IMG/VR virus record: IMGVR_UViG_3300017783_000006
Location: 1-64,000 of that record
Origin: a virus
Reading direction: 5' to 3' (one strand)
DNA: 64,000 nt
Position 1 is the stretch's first letter; each line of letters opens with the position of its first letter. Below, one piece after another: positions 13,342 through 21,880 of the stretch. The position numbers were made by a program, and so were the translations under genes. The notes below the pieces were generated by a model, which worked only from the letters and a program-made list of their open reading frames with translations, was not told the origin of the DNA and ran no database searches.

Positions 13342-14809
13342 TACTTTTCTTCTTAACACAGTTTGGATACCTTTTCCCAAACATAGTTTTCATACCTTTT
13401 TTCGTATAACCTGGCCAACACTTTTCACCAAGCATGTCACTACCAATACCTTTTGATGGTGTTAGAGGTTCTGCTTTGATAATATCAAAACTTTCAACTT
13501 CCAATGCAGAGAAATCATCTCTCCAATTAGAATGATTGTAATTTTCATCTACATTAGTCTCTTGCTTTTTCTTAGCAATCATCTTTCTATACTTTTCCAA
13601 TGCATCTTTACTATCAGGTGCATCCATATCTTTAGCACTAGCACCATATTTTTTAGATGGGGAATTATCAGAACCGGAATTATTAGTAATCTTATTAAGA
13701 GCATTAGATGCTACATTACCAAGAACATTTCTCTTTACTCCAGTTATTTTTTTTGCTTTATTTGCATTTTTGCCAGTTCTTGCTGCCTTAGATACTGAAT
13801 TTACTCTTCCTGCATTTCTTGCTGCTCTTGCTCCCTTTGCTACTTTTGCTCCTTTGCCAAATATACCAACACCAGGAATAGCACCAAGAGCATCTAAAGC
13901 AGCAGCACCATAATTTCCTTTTTGCAAATTCTTTCCCGCACTATAAGCAGAATATCCTGCCAATCCCGCACCAATACCTTTTAATGCCAAACCACCAAGA
14001 GCAAGTGGTGCAATTTCTTGAAGATTGCTTTCACCCAGTCCTCCACCATCACCACCGTCACCATCTCCCATATCGTTAACTTCGATATCATCATCATCTT
14101 CCCTTGAAAGATACCCACCACGTCCTACTGAATACCCTTTTGGAATCTTTTTGCACTTTTCATCATCAAAACACCAGTACTTCCCATCAGGGCAAGATTT
14201 TGCTTCACTACCCTCAGTTAACTTTTTTTTTTCTCTCATCTTCTTTGCTTTTGCAAGAAGTCGTGCTTTTGCTGAATCCTGCTCATCTTTAGGAACATTA
14301 AACATATCCCTATCAGTCTTCAGTTTCTCATCGGGTTTATCATAACCCTCATACATTCTTCTAGATCCTCCACCATAATAAGACCTATTCGTTTTATCTG
14401 CTGCATCTCTTTTAGCCTTAACTTTCTGTGCAGGAGTTGGTGCATCATTCCATGCTCTTTCCTTCTTCTCACCTTTTACTTTTTTCTTTCCTCTTGCGAG
14501 ACCTTCTTCTCTTGCACCAGATCCACCACCACCATGAAGATGTCTATGGGTTCCAGGAATCCTCTCAGTACCACGGGAATATGGATTGGTAGGATTATCC
14601 ATAGCCTGTTTCATTCTCCCCATTGCTGCTTTCATGGAGAGTGCTTTCTTCTCAGACTTCTTTACTTTCCACTTTCCTTCATCATCTTTAGTAATATGCT
14701 TTTTACTTAAAGTTTGATAAAGAGGTGTCCTTTTCTCACCTTTTACCTTATCTTCCTTACGCATCTCTGAGAGATATGACTTATCCAAAAATTGATTAAA
14801 AGTCTTCAT
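13337..14809 (-). CDS. putative packaged head protein with capsid-targeting N-terminus
   Basis: About 490 residues starting MKTFNQFLDKSYLSEM (ATG at 14809; the upstream codon at 14818 is GTG). This matches the form of the T4 capsid-targeting sequence (MKTYQEFIAE), which sends internal proteins into the prohead and is then cut after a Glu by the gp21 protease. The body is basic and low-complexity (Lys/Arg, Gly), with a cysteine-bearing segment CPDGKYWCFDDEKCKKIPKG, an acidic glycine patch, a hydrophobic Gly/Ala stretch (about 265-330) and a second WPGYTKKGMKTMFGKRYPNC motif. Late promoter GATAAATA upstream. Packaging is inference. Confidence 0.6.
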   Translation of the reverse strand: MKTFNQFLDKSYLSEMRKEDKVKGEKRTPLYQTLSKKHITKDDEGKWKVKKSEKKALSMKAAMGRMKQAMDNPTNPYSRGTERIPGTHRHLHGGGGSGAREEGLARGKKKVKGEKKERAWNDAPTPAQKVKAKRDAADKTNRSYYGGGSRRMYEGYDKPDEKLKTDRDMFNVPKDEQDSAKARLLAKAKKMREKKKLTEGSEAKSCPDGKYWCFDDEKCKKIPKGYSVGRGGYLSREDDDDIEVNDMGDGDGGDGGGLGESNLQEIAPLALGGLALKGIGAGLAGYSAYSAGKNLQKGNYGAAALDALGAIPGVGIFGKGAKVAKGARAARNAGRVNSVSKAARTGKNANKAKKITGVKRNVLGNVASNALNKITNNSGSDNSPSKKYGASAKDMDAPDSKDALEKYRKMIAKKKQETNVDENYNHSNWRDDFSALEVESFDIIKAEPLTPSKGIGSDMLGEKCWPGYTKKGMKTMFGKRYPNCVKKKSK

Positions 14810-14826
14810 TTCTCGCACTTTTATTT

Positions 14827-15642
14827 TTATTTATCTTGGTTCTGTTTTCTTTGCTTTCTGAGTGCAGCATTAAGTAAATCTCTATGGGAAATAGCACTTT
14901 CTTTACTTCCCTTTCCAGAAACAAGATCTTTTACTTTACCTTCAATTTCATGTGCTCCACCCTTTCTATGATAGACACCTTTCTTTTCTTTAGGGTCAGT
15001 AGACTTCTTTGTTGCCATTAAATTTCTAGGTTGATGTCCATGATAGACACCAATCTTCTCATCTCTGTTTACTCTTTCTTTCCATTCAGAATCACTCATT
15101 GATGATTTCAACTTAGCAGAATGGTGTGTTGGAGTTATATGATGTGCTTCATATCCTCTTTTCTTTATCTTTGCTGTCTTTCTATCTGCCTTATCTCTTT
15201 GCTCAGATGAACTAAGACCTTGTATTCTCTCCTTTCTAGCAGCACGCTCTTTTGCACCACCAGACTTTGGTTTTAGTCTCCATTTAGGACTTTCAGTACT
15301 TCCTGCATTATTTGCATACATTCCATCAGGAATACCACTATGATACTTCTCTAGTTCTTCTCTAGATGAAAAATGCTTTTGTGCTTCAATTACAAATGCA
15401 TTAAATGTTTTTTGTTCTTTCTTTACCTTTCTATTTCTTGATCCTTTAGAGACTCTTTCATTATCAAGATTTCTATCTGCTTCCTTTCTTTTTCGCATCA
15501 TTCTAGACATGAGTTGATACCCAGGTGCCTCAACATGACCAGAACGTAACATTGCTTCCGGTGAAGATGCAGCATTAGCAGCAAATGCTAATCCTAGAAC
15601 AGCATTTGCTGCTTTATCTCTCTTTCTTCCTTCTTCAAGCAT
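14827..15642 (-). CDS. HNH-like nuclease-domain protein, possible injected head protein
   Basis: 271 residues. Residues about 77-92 (KKEQKTFNAFVIEA) resemble an internal capsid-targeting sequence. The C-terminal part holds GYEAHHITPTHHSAKL and GVYHGHQPRNLMATK, the His-His/His/Asn layout of HNH-type nucleases of the toxin kind. The protein is very basic. With the neighbouring MKTFNQFL protein it may be packaged with the DNA and delivered into the host. A late promoter lies upstream. Nuclease motif fairly clear; role inferred. Confidence 0.55.
   Translation of the reverse strand: MLEEGRKRDKAANAVLGLAFAANAASSPEAMLRSGHVEAPGYQLMSRMMRKRKEADRNLDNERVSKGSRNRKVKKEQKTFNAFVIEAQKHFSSREELEKYHSGIPDGMYANNAGSTESPKWRLKPKSGGAKERAARKERIQGLSSSEQRDKADRKTAKIKKRGYEAHHITPTHHSAKLKSSMSDSEWKERVNRDEKIGVYHGHQPRNLMATKKSTDPKEKKGVYHRKGGAHEIEGKVKDLVSGKGSKESAISHRDLLNAALRKQRKQNQDK
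14828..14835 (-). promoter_or_regulatory. late-type promoter GATAAATA
   Basis: T4-late-like octamer 19 bp before the ATG at 14809; overlaps the stop of the upstream gene. Confidence 0.45.
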
Positions 15643-15665
15643 ATGAATACAAAAAGTCCTCTGAC

Positions 15666-15673
15666 TATTTATC
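15666..15673 (-). promoter_or_regulatory. late-type promoter GATAAATA
   Basis: T4-late-like octamer 24 bp upstream of the HNH-like protein gene. Confidence 0.45.
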
Positions 15674-15683
15674 TAAGGACATT

Positions 15684-15998
15684 TTAATCATCAGCAGGAG
15701 TAATAGATTGAATCATTGTTCTTATTCTTTCACGATGTTCTATGACTTTATTTTCAAGATCAATTTTTGCCCAGTTTTTAATCATATCAATCGTTACATT
15801 GTCGAATGAAATAAATTCCTCCTCTGGTGGTCTTTCAAAGGTTACCGTATGAAACATATAAAGTGTTGGTTCTGGATGTTCTTCAATTTCAGCAGGGAAG
15901 GAAATATCCATACTCACACTTAAAATGAATCCATCAGAACCACCGAATCTAATATCCGAAATTTCACCTTCATATGGTGATGTAACTGCTTCAGTCAT
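15684..15998 (-). CDS. hypothetical protein (104 aa)
   Basis: Acidic protein with beta-rich N-terminus (ISDIRFGGSDGFILSVSM) and helical C-terminus. Late promoter GATAAATA 35 bp upstream. Unknown function, probably late or structural. Confidence 0.6.
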   Translation of the reverse strand: MTEAVTSPYEGEISDIRFGGSDGFILSVSMDISFPAEIEEHPEPTLYMFHTVTFERPPEEEFISFDNVTIDMIKNWAKIDLENKVIEHRERIRTMIQSITPADD

Positions 15999-16032
15999 TA
16001 TTTTTTCTTTTTAAAATTTATAAGTTTAATTT

Positions 16033-16040
16033 TATTTATC
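16033..16040 (-). promoter_or_regulatory. late-type promoter GATAAATA
   Basis: T4-late-like octamer between the 321-residue and 104-residue genes, overlapping the stop of the former. Confidence 0.45.
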
Positions 16041-17001
16041 GCATACCTAAATAAAATCCAGCACCACAAAATGGGCTTGTACCTTGACCCGTTGGATGAA
16101 GATTTGAAATTGTGGGTGCATGTGTTCCGTTAGTATTATCTTGAGAATAACTGATTAGTCTTGATATTGGAGCATTACCACCAGAATTCATTAAGCTATT
16201 AAAACTAGTAGTTCCTTCACCACTGTAATCTACACCAGTAGGAGATGTTGCAGTAGTCATTGTTGAAGCAAAATAAATTGCTGCCCATGCCCAATCATAT
16301 CCATAAGTATTACCAGGATGGGAAATTACGTTACCAGTTGGACTACTTGCCCCTGCTGTCTGTGATGCAGTCGTACTTGTAATTACCCATTCATGTATTC
16401 CCTTCTGATTACCATCAAACTGAAGTTCAACAAGTACATTCATTAAAGTAAACCCAGTATTTGTTCCATTAAAATGAATGTATAGTGGGTTTGTACTACC
16501 GTTCGCAGGACCGCATAGTGCATAAACATAACAAGAAGGACGTGCGGGACTATAATTACTTGTTGTTGAATTAACTACCGGTGTCCAAGTACTTGCAGTA
16601 GTTCTACTAACGGAAGTAAAATGTGATTGGGTAGTAGGAACATTAGTAGAACAAAAGACAAGTTGTAATTGATTACTAGTTTGGTTGTATAGTCCAGCAC
16701 CTACTCCTGTATTATTACTACTTAGTTCATAATCATAGTTATTAGCATTATACAATCTCCATCCCCAATAACTATTTCCTCTACATGACCCAAGGTCAGA
16801 TGTTCGAGAAGTTGTGTATGCTCCAGTAGAAGGATTCCGAAAACCAGAATGATTTGCAAGTCTCACACCTCTGGCGCTGAAATTCCTACTACTTGTCCCC
16901 GTCCAGTTTTCTAAAGTAGAAACACTAAATGGTGTATAACCAGCAGTAGAAATATCAACCTGACCATATGAGGGACCCTGACTTATAGCATTTACACCCA
17001 T
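16036..17001 (-). CDS. Ser/Thr/Asn-rich, fibre-like structural protein
   Basis: 321 residues rich in Ser, Thr, Asn, Gly and Tyr with almost no charge, as in beta-structured adhesins and fibre tips. The C-terminal SPFCGAGFYLGMR closes the chain. It carries four Cys and several aromatic clusters (YWGWRLYNANNYDY). It lies among late genes, away from the main fibre cluster, with AATAAATA upstream. No family recognised; a virion surface or receptor-binding role is inference. Confidence 0.5.
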   Translation of the reverse strand: MGVNAISQGPSYGQVDISTAGYTPFSVSTLENWTGTSSRNFSARGVRLANHSGFRNPSTGAYTTSRTSDLGSCRGNSYWGWRLYNANNYDYELSSNNTGVGAGLYNQTSNQLQLVFCSTNVPTTQSHFTSVSRTTASTWTPVVNSTTSNYSPARPSCYVYALCGPANGSTNPLYIHFNGTNTGFTLMNVLVELQFDGNQKGIHEWVITSTTASQTAGASSPTGNVISHPGNTYGYDWAWAAIYFASTMTTATSPTGVDYSGEGTTSFNSLMNSGGNAPISRLISYSQDNTNGTHAPTISNLHPTGQGTSPFCGAGFYLGMR

Positions 17002-17025
17002 ATTTTTTGATACTTAAGTTATAAA

Positions 17026-17187
17026 TTATTTATTGGTACGATTATTTTTTAATTTTTCTACAAGATACTCAGCAAATGCCTCCATCTTTTCAGGATGAAC
17101 AGCACTAATACCCGAATCTTCTACTGCACTTTCAATACTTTTAATTTCGTTTTTATTTAATTTTTGTTGCTTAGAAGGAAGTGTCAT
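17026..17187 (-). CDS. small hypothetical protein (53 aa)
   Basis: MTLPSKQQKLNKNEIKSIES is basic at the start, then acidic-helical (HPEKMEAFAEYLVEKL). Its 3' end contains the late promoter of the next gene. Confidence 0.55.
   Translation of the reverse strand: MTLPSKQQKLNKNEIKSIESAVEDSGISAVHPEKMEAFAEYLVEKLKNNRTNK
17027..17034 (-). promoter_or_regulatory. late-type promoter AATAAATA
   Basis: Octamer 26 bp before the 321-residue gene. Confidence 0.4.
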
Positions 17188-17273
17188 AACATCTTTACTG
17201 GTTCTCTAAACAGTCTAGCATAGATTTTGTTGAAACCCTGACTTATTTAGATTATCTTCAGATTTATATAATC

Positions 17274-17495
17274 TTACTCACTAATTGGACCCCAGGTTCC
17301 ACTATCACCTTCTGTTCTAGATTCAAGTTTATCTAGGATAACATCAAATGATTGGATATTCTCAAGTTTTTGAATAATTTCTGCAATGCTAGAACATACA
17401 AGTGGACGTTCTTGTCTAGCAGCAAATGCAAGTGCATTTCTAAGGTGAGATTCTGCTTCTTGGAGTGATGCTTCAACGGATTTGCTAAGTGCCAT
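17274..17495 (-). CDS. helical hypothetical protein (73 aa)
   Basis: MALSKSVEASLQEAESHLRN begins a helical hairpin-type protein; the end DSGTWGPISE is acidic. It follows the 140-residue gene by 8 nt. Unknown function. Confidence 0.6.
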   Translation of the reverse strand: MALSKSVEASLQEAESHLRNALAFAARQERPLVCSSIAEIIQKLENIQSFDVILDKLESRTEGDSGTWGPISE

Positions 17496-17503
17496 AATAA
17501 AAT

Positions 17504-17926
17504 TTATTTAACTGGATATTTTTGAGTTTCACCAACCCGACGTTTTGTTACTGTTTTGCCATTATCAGGTGATTCATAAACCCACCCTCTTTCATAAGCA
17601 AGTCTTACGGGATCATTTCTATCAATGGTCTCATCCTTTGATGTTGCAGGAGTCCATTCATAACCACCTTGTGCTTTAATTTCATCAGATGTCAAATCAT
17701 CTAAATCCTTTTCAAAGTTTAATCTTCCACCACTTCTAAGATATGCTAGTAGGTCAGCAGCATATCCCATTTTTTGTTCAGACAAATTGCGTTCATCTTT
17801 TACAATATTAAAGATAGTATCAAATACTTCTCTTGCAGTTGCTCCAGATTGCATTGCATCAAAAATACTGTCTTCTAACCTAGAAAGAGAGTAATTTTTG
17901 TATCCTGTACTATTCTTCGTATCCAT
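17504..17926 (-). CDS. hypothetical protein (140 aa)
   Basis: Starts MDTKNSTGYKNYSLSRLED (ATG at 17926 preferred to 17947, reducing the overlap with the preceding gene to 17 nt). Helical N-terminal two thirds, then EWTPATSKDET and a basic end. No recognised domain. Confidence 0.6.
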   Translation of the reverse strand: MDTKNSTGYKNYSLSRLEDSIFDAMQSGATAREVFDTIFNIVKDERNLSEQKMGYAADLLAYLRSGGRLNFEKDLDDLTSDEIKAQGGYEWTPATSKDETIDRNDPVRLAYERGWVYESPDNGKTVTKRRVGETQKYPVK

Positions 17927-18095
17927 TTTCTTTGATGTAGTCATCAAGTGCTTCCTCTATCATAATCTTGATTTCTTCAGATGTCAACTCATTTAACCAA
18001 GTCCAATTAGGATCTTTAGAGTCCCACTTGAGACTAAAAGACCCATCATCATTTCTTTGAATATCCAGAGTATCTAATTGTAACTTATTTTCCAT
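17910..18095 (-). CDS. hypothetical protein (61 aa)
   Basis: Acidic protein with beta strands LQLDTLDIQRNDDGSFSLKW and a helix (LTSEEIKIMIEEALDDYI). It follows the zinc-ribbon gene by 2 nt. Unknown. Confidence 0.6.
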   Translation of the reverse strand: MENKLQLDTLDIQRNDDGSFSLKWDSKDPNWTWLNELTSEEIKIMIEEALDDYIKENGYEE

Positions 18096-18097
18096 AA

Positions 18098-18301
18098 TTA
18101 TTCTTTGAATAAAGGACTATTTTCTCTATTAAATTTATCTATTTCATCAACCTTATCTTGAATTTCTTCCATACATGGTTTACAAAATGCCTGAAACTGA
18201 TTTTTATTTATTCTAGTAAAATTCTCCTCAGTTAAATCTTTTACTGTTTGGCACTGGGCACATAATAACTTTATGCACTTACTGCTTTCTTGATTTTCCA
18301 T
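18098..18301 (-). CDS. small zinc-ribbon protein (67 aa)
   Basis: Two CxxC pairs, CAQCQTVKDLTEENF and CKPCMEE, spaced about 24 residues apart, form a zinc ribbon; the C-terminus is an acidic helix. Such small phage proteins usually bind nucleic acid or RNA polymerase, but no partner is indicated. Confidence 0.65.
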   Translation of the reverse strand: MENQESSKCIKLLCAQCQTVKDLTEENFTRINKNQFQAFCKPCMEEIQDKVDEIDKFNRENSPLFKE

Positions 18302-18326
18302 TTTTATAGAGATATTTCTTTATATA

Positions 18327-18506
18327 TCAACAGTCATCTTTTTTAAATAGTTTACGACATTTTTTTACCTCTTTGAGTTCATCTTTAATCATTTGGTATG
18401 CATCTTCAGCAGTTAATTTCTTTGCCATTTCCATAGCAGTAATAATTTCTACTCTAGTACCAAAGTGTTTGAGTGCTTCTTCAAAACAGTTTAGTTCTTC
18501 ATACAT
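18327..18506 (-). CDS. helical hypothetical protein (59 aa)
   Basis: MYEELNCFEEALKHFGTRVE starts inside the end of talC (8-nt overlap), so it is translated with it. Helical, with a Lys/Cys-rich tail. Unknown; possibly a talC partner by position only. Confidence 0.6.
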   Translation of the reverse strand: MYEELNCFEEALKHFGTRVEIITAMEMAKKLTAEDAYQMIKDELKEVKKCRKLFKKDDC

Positions 18507-19155
18507 GATTTACACTATCCCAATCTTTTTGAAATTGCTCTAAACCTTTATCAGTCATCACATTATTATACATTTTCCAAAAAACTTTTGGTGGCATAGT
18601 ACAAATATCAGCACCAACACCAGCACATTCTTCTACCTGATAAACCTCACGAACAGATGCTGCAAGGATATTACACATAGTGAATCTACCATCACCAGTA
18701 AATACATTACGAATCTTTTTAATTAGTTCAATTCCATCTACTGAATTATCAAACCATCTCCCCACAAAAGGAGAGATAAACGATGCTCCTGCATTTTCTG
18801 CAAGAATTGCTTGTGCAACTGAGAATACGAGAGTTACATTTACTTTAAATCCTTCTTCAGCAAGTTTTCTACATGCCTTAAGACCCTCCACAGTGCATGG
18901 AACCTTGATGGTAACATTCCATAGACCTTTGAATGCCTGTGCCTGCTCTACCATCTCCTCTGCGGTATCTGCAACGACCTCAGCAGAGATAGACTCCAGA
19001 GTAGTGAACTCAGCAGAAATTTCTTTAATGACTTCTACTGGGTCACGTCCACTCATTTTAATAAGAGTTGGATTGGTTGTTACACCAGCAAGGAGTTTTG
19101 TTTCATATGCAGACCTAATTTCATCAATTTCGGCAGTATCTAGAAAAATTTTCAT
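18499..19155 (-). CDS. talC: transaldolase (TalC type)
   Basis: 218 residues, the length of the short TalC/fructose-6-phosphate aldolase-like class. Seen: MKIFLDTAEIDEIR, GVTTNPTL, the Schiff-base lysine K84 in VTIKVPCT, and ASFISPFVGRW. It moves a dihydroxyacetone unit between sugars in the pentose phosphate pathway. Cyanophage TalC is a well-known auxiliary enzyme thought to shift host carbon from the Calvin cycle to NADPH and ribose for phage DNA synthesis. It overlaps a 59-residue gene at its end. Confidence 0.95.
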   Translation of the reverse strand: MKIFLDTAEIDEIRSAYETKLLAGVTTNPTLIKMSGRDPVEVIKEISAEFTTLESISAEVVADTAEEMVEQAQAFKGLWNVTIKVPCTVEGLKACRKLAEEGFKVNVTLVFSVAQAILAENAGASFISPFVGRWFDNSVDGIELIKKIRNVFTGDGRFTMCNILAASVREVYQVEECAGVGADICTMPPKVFWKMYNNVMTDKGLEQFQKDWDSVNHV

Positions 19156-19207
19156 AATTAATTGTTTTTGTTGCTCAAATTATATATTACTGGATGGATA
19201 ATGTAAA

Positions 19208-19966
19208 TTATGCATAATTATTTACTATCTTATCATGAACAGCATTTAGTTCATTCATCCGTCCATATTTTTTAACATGTATAACTGCATCTTTACCAGT
19301 AAACTCCTCATATAAGTTTATGAACATTCCAAAGTAATGCCAATGCTGTGGTGGTATGTATTGAGGTGATAAACAAACAAAAATATGATCGTAATTTACT
19401 TTTTGAAGATTATCTTTTATTTCACTCCTTGAATGCATATAGAATTCTTTATCCATACTATCATATATAAACTTAACTTTTTCATGATTTAAGTCAAATT
19501 TAATATTAGGATTATGTATCCAAAGAAAACTTTTTAATTTATTCTGTATTTTTAACCATGATCCCCAATTACCCTCATCTAGATAATTTTGATGCTCCGT
19601 AAAATAATATTCTTTTTCATAACCTTCATATCCATCTTTATGATATCTTCCGTTGATATAATCGTCATGGTGATCAATATGGTATAAATCCATATTTTTA
19701 TATTTTTCTTTTTCTAGTTCATATAAAATAGCATCATGCTCATACCCAAATGATACAGAGTGACAAGTTTTAATTGCCTTTAGGAAGGTATTAAAAACAA
19801 ACATCAAATTTCCTTGATCTATATTATATGTTCTGGTATCTGCCAGATTTCCAGAATCTTCCATTTTTTTCCACCTTCCAGTTGGATTTGGATCATATAA
19901 CATATTGTTATAGAAAGAAATATCTGGATACATTATGTAATCAAGATCGATACTTAATACATTCAT
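19208..19966 (-). CDS. UPF0489/arginase-like-fold protein
   Basis: 252 residues. MNVLSIDLDYIM, LYHIDHHDDYI and FVCLSPQYIPPQHW fit the ureohydrolase/UPF0489-type layout, with a central strand ending in clustered His/Asp metal ligands (DLD, HIDHHDD). Activity unknown; a metal-dependent hydrolase is plausible. It stands alone upstream of talC with a 52-nt gap. Confidence 0.45.
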   Translation of the reverse strand: MNVLSIDLDYIMYPDISFYNNMLYDPNPTGRWKKMEDSGNLADTRTYNIDQGNLMFVFNTFLKAIKTCHSVSFGYEHDAILYELEKEKYKNMDLYHIDHHDDYINGRYHKDGYEGYEKEYYFTEHQNYLDEGNWGSWLKIQNKLKSFLWIHNPNIKFDLNHEKVKFIYDSMDKEFYMHSRSEIKDNLQKVNYDHIFVCLSPQYIPPQHWHYFGMFINLYEEFTGKDAVIHVKKYGRMNELNAVHDKIVNNYA

Positions 19967-19981
19967 AATTAATTGCTTTTT

Positions 19982-20149
19982 TTAATATTTAACATCATAA
20001 TCAATAATAAATTTGTCTTTCAAGTGCCAATGAATGTCGTCATGCACTTGTTGCATTGCATTGTGTTTGATTGCCCAGTAATCATCATCATCATTGATGA
20101 GGACAGTGACTTGGGTTTTCACATCAACTCTAATTGCTTTCATTGTCAT
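19982..20149 (-). CDS. small hypothetical protein (55 aa)
   Basis: MTMKAIRVDVKTQVTVLIND with an acidic turn DDDDYW and a histidine-rich helix. The start overlaps the stop of the 175-residue gene by 4 nt (ATGA). Confidence 0.6.
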   Translation of the reverse strand: MTMKAIRVDVKTQVTVLINDDDDYWAIKHNAMQQVHDDIHWHLKDKFIIDYDVKY

Positions 20150-20673
20150 ACCCAATTTGGTTTTCTGGATTGGTCACGAAGATAATTAGATGCAACCCAA
20201 GGTTTGCTGCTAATGTACATTTTGTAAGCAGTAAAAGTGTCGATGCTTGTGTCATGTTTAAACTCATCTGGCATCGCACGGGTAAAGTTTTCAGCAAGGG
20301 TATGGCAACTTATTGCTTTATCAGCATGTTTATGAAAAATTTTCTTTGCTTCAAACAGAGTTTTAGAACAAGAATGAATCTTACCATATCTATGATGATA
20401 CTCGGAAGAAAGAGCACATCCATGTTGAATCAACCATGCAAGATTGTAATGGTTTTTTGCTGCCCAAACAGTACATGGATGATTGCGGAAAGCACCTTTT
20501 TTAGTGCTATATGGGTCACCATCTTTCTTGTGAATTTCACCCCAATTTAGATACCACTTAGAGTAAATGATAGAAATCATTTGACAGCACTCTAAGGGCA
20601 TTTTCACAATATGTTTATCAGGAAGAACTCTTGCAGATTGCATAGGGTTATCTGAAGTAACAAAAATGTTCAT
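20146..20673 (-). CDS. conserved viral protein of the MNIFV..P..SA family
   Basis: 175 residues with the hallmark start MNIFVTSDNPMQSARVLPDKHIVKMPLECCQM, met in parts in many phages and large viruses, and the second block NHPCTVWAA...NLAWLIQHG...EYHHRYGK. It is sometimes related to the pyrimidine-dimer glycosylase superfamily, but catalytic residues are not clear to me. Flanking genes overlap by 4 nt on both sides, so it is part of an operon. Confidence 0.6.
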   Translation of the reverse strand: MNIFVTSDNPMQSARVLPDKHIVKMPLECCQMISIIYSKWYLNWGEIHKKDGDPYSTKKGAFRNHPCTVWAAKNHYNLAWLIQHGCALSSEYHHRYGKIHSCSKTLFEAKKIFHKHADKAISCHTLAENFTRAMPDEFKHDTSIDTFTAYKMYISSKPWVASNYLRDQSRKPNWV

Positions 20674-20888
20674 AATGTAAGTTGAATGATTTTAGATAAA
20701 TCGATACATGCGAAAAATGTTTGTATTCCTACAACATCCCACACTTTGATTTTAATAGCAAAGGGAAGCATTAACACTCCCCCAACAAGTCTAAAGCAAC
20801 ATCCTAGTAATACGTCAACATATAACAAAATGAAATATCCTGTTAATAGAAGAGCACTACCAGTAATTCTAAGTTTTGCTGGTGTCAT
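20670..20888 (-). CDS. two-helix membrane protein (72 aa)
   Basis: Hydrophobic segments at about 8-30 (GSALLLTGYFILLYVDVLLG) and 32-62 make two or three membrane spans. It overlaps both neighbours. Function unknown. Confidence 0.6.
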   Translation of the reverse strand: MTPAKLRITGSALLLTGYFILLYVDVLLGCCFRLVGGVLMLPFAIKIKVWDVVGIQTFFACIDLSKIIQLTL

Positions 20889-21225
20889 CCTTTAAATGAT
20901 GAGGTTCGTGTGGTCTATCCATGGGTTGAGACTTGGTGTCATCATTCCTAGATAGATTTTTGATTACGATGAAGGCATCCTTATTATATTTGCGAGTACC
21001 GTAAGGGGTTGCCCACTTTTTATTATACTCTTCACCTTGGTGGATACCAGAGACTACTGTGCCACCAATTTCAACTACAACATCATCATAGCAATCCCAC
21101 CCCAGTGTAGCAATTACTTCACGAAGTTTTTCATTTACACCTTGATTGCAAAGTGCAGTTGCTTTGCGTGTAGAGAAAATACTCTCATCTAGAACTCTTT
21201 CTTCTGGGTCAAGTTTACCTGTCAT
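20869..21225 (-). CDS. hypothetical protein (118 aa)
   Basis: Begins MTGKLDPEERVLDESIF; central motif GWDCYDDVVVEIGGTVVSG; basic, His-rich, polar end (DRPHEPHHLKDD). It overlaps neighbours by 20 and 4 nt. Unknown. Confidence 0.6.
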   Translation of the reverse strand: MTGKLDPEERVLDESIFSTRKATALCNQGVNEKLREVIATLGWDCYDDVVVEIGGTVVSGIHQGEEYNKKWATPYGTRKYNKDAFIVIKNLSRNDDTKSQPMDRPHEPHHLKDDTSKT

Positions 21226-21377
21226 TTACCAACTCCATAATCTGGTGCTTTAAGTTCTAGTTCTGCAATAGTTTTATGCAGTTTTCTAATTGCTTCTTTT
21301 GCTTCTGGAGTTTCATCCCACTCCCAGATTTCTTCACGACCTTTACTATCAGTTTTTTTAGATTGTTTTTTGGTCAT
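21222..21377 (-). CDS. hypothetical protein (51 aa)
   Basis: Starts at MTKKQSKKTDSKGREEIW (ATG 21377, giving a 4-nt overlap with the preceding gene; the longer frame to 21446 would lie within it). Basic start, then a helix (EAIRKLHKTIAELEL). Confidence 0.55.
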   Translation of the reverse strand: MTKKQSKKTDSKGREEIWEWDETPEAKEAIRKLHKTIAELELKAPDYGVGK

Positions 21378-21643
21378 AATTTTCCTGATACTACTCCAGA
21401 GTTTACCACACGGGTATATAGATGTAAAGTGCCATCTTGTTCGCACTTAAGATGCCAACGTGTCATTGTAATGACATTATCTTTATGCATACCAGTTAAC
21501 ATCTTTCTTCCCTGTTTTGTCATTGTAGAGAACAAACCAAAACGAGTCTCCCAGACATAAAATACATCATCAATAAGTTCAGCATTATCAGGTAATCCCT
21601 GTTCTTTACATACGGAAAGTTGATCTTTTTCTTGTTCGGTCAT
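21374..21643 (-). CDS. hypothetical protein (89 aa)
   Basis: MTEQEKDQLSVCKEQGLPDN; beta-rich centre (FYVWETRFGLFSTMTKQG) and end (HLKCEQDGTLHLYTRVV). No recognised family; part of the same overlapping series. Confidence 0.6.
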   Translation of the reverse strand: MTEQEKDQLSVCKEQGLPDNAELIDDVFYVWETRFGLFSTMTKQGRKMLTGMHKDNVITMTRWHLKCEQDGTLHLYTRVVNSGVVSGKL

Positions 21644-21649
21644 AGTTCT

Positions 21650-21880
21650 TTAGTTAAATTTAGTACACCAATAACCCCCACGGGGTTTGTCAGCACAAAT
21701 ATAGATATTTGATGCTTTATCATTCCAATGCCTTATGACATTTGCCACAATGGCAACATTAGTAACCATGTAAGCAACAACAACAAGGGTGCGTATGCCA
21801 GCAATAATATCTGCTTCTCTGTTATCTCGTCCATCTTTCCGTCCTAATGCTTTTGCCCAAATTCTCCAATAACTTTTCAT
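21650..21880 (-). CDS. single-span membrane protein (76 aa)
   Basis: Basic N-terminus (MKSYWRIWAKALGRKDGRDN), one hydrophobic segment IIAGIRTLVVVAYMVTNVAI, and a Cys-containing tail (YICADKPRGGYWC). Overlaps the Lys-rich protein gene by 4 nt. Confidence 0.6.
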   Translation of the reverse strand: MKSYWRIWAKALGRKDGRDNREADIIAGIRTLVVVAYMVTNVAIVANVIRHWNDKASNIYICADKPRGGYWCTKFN

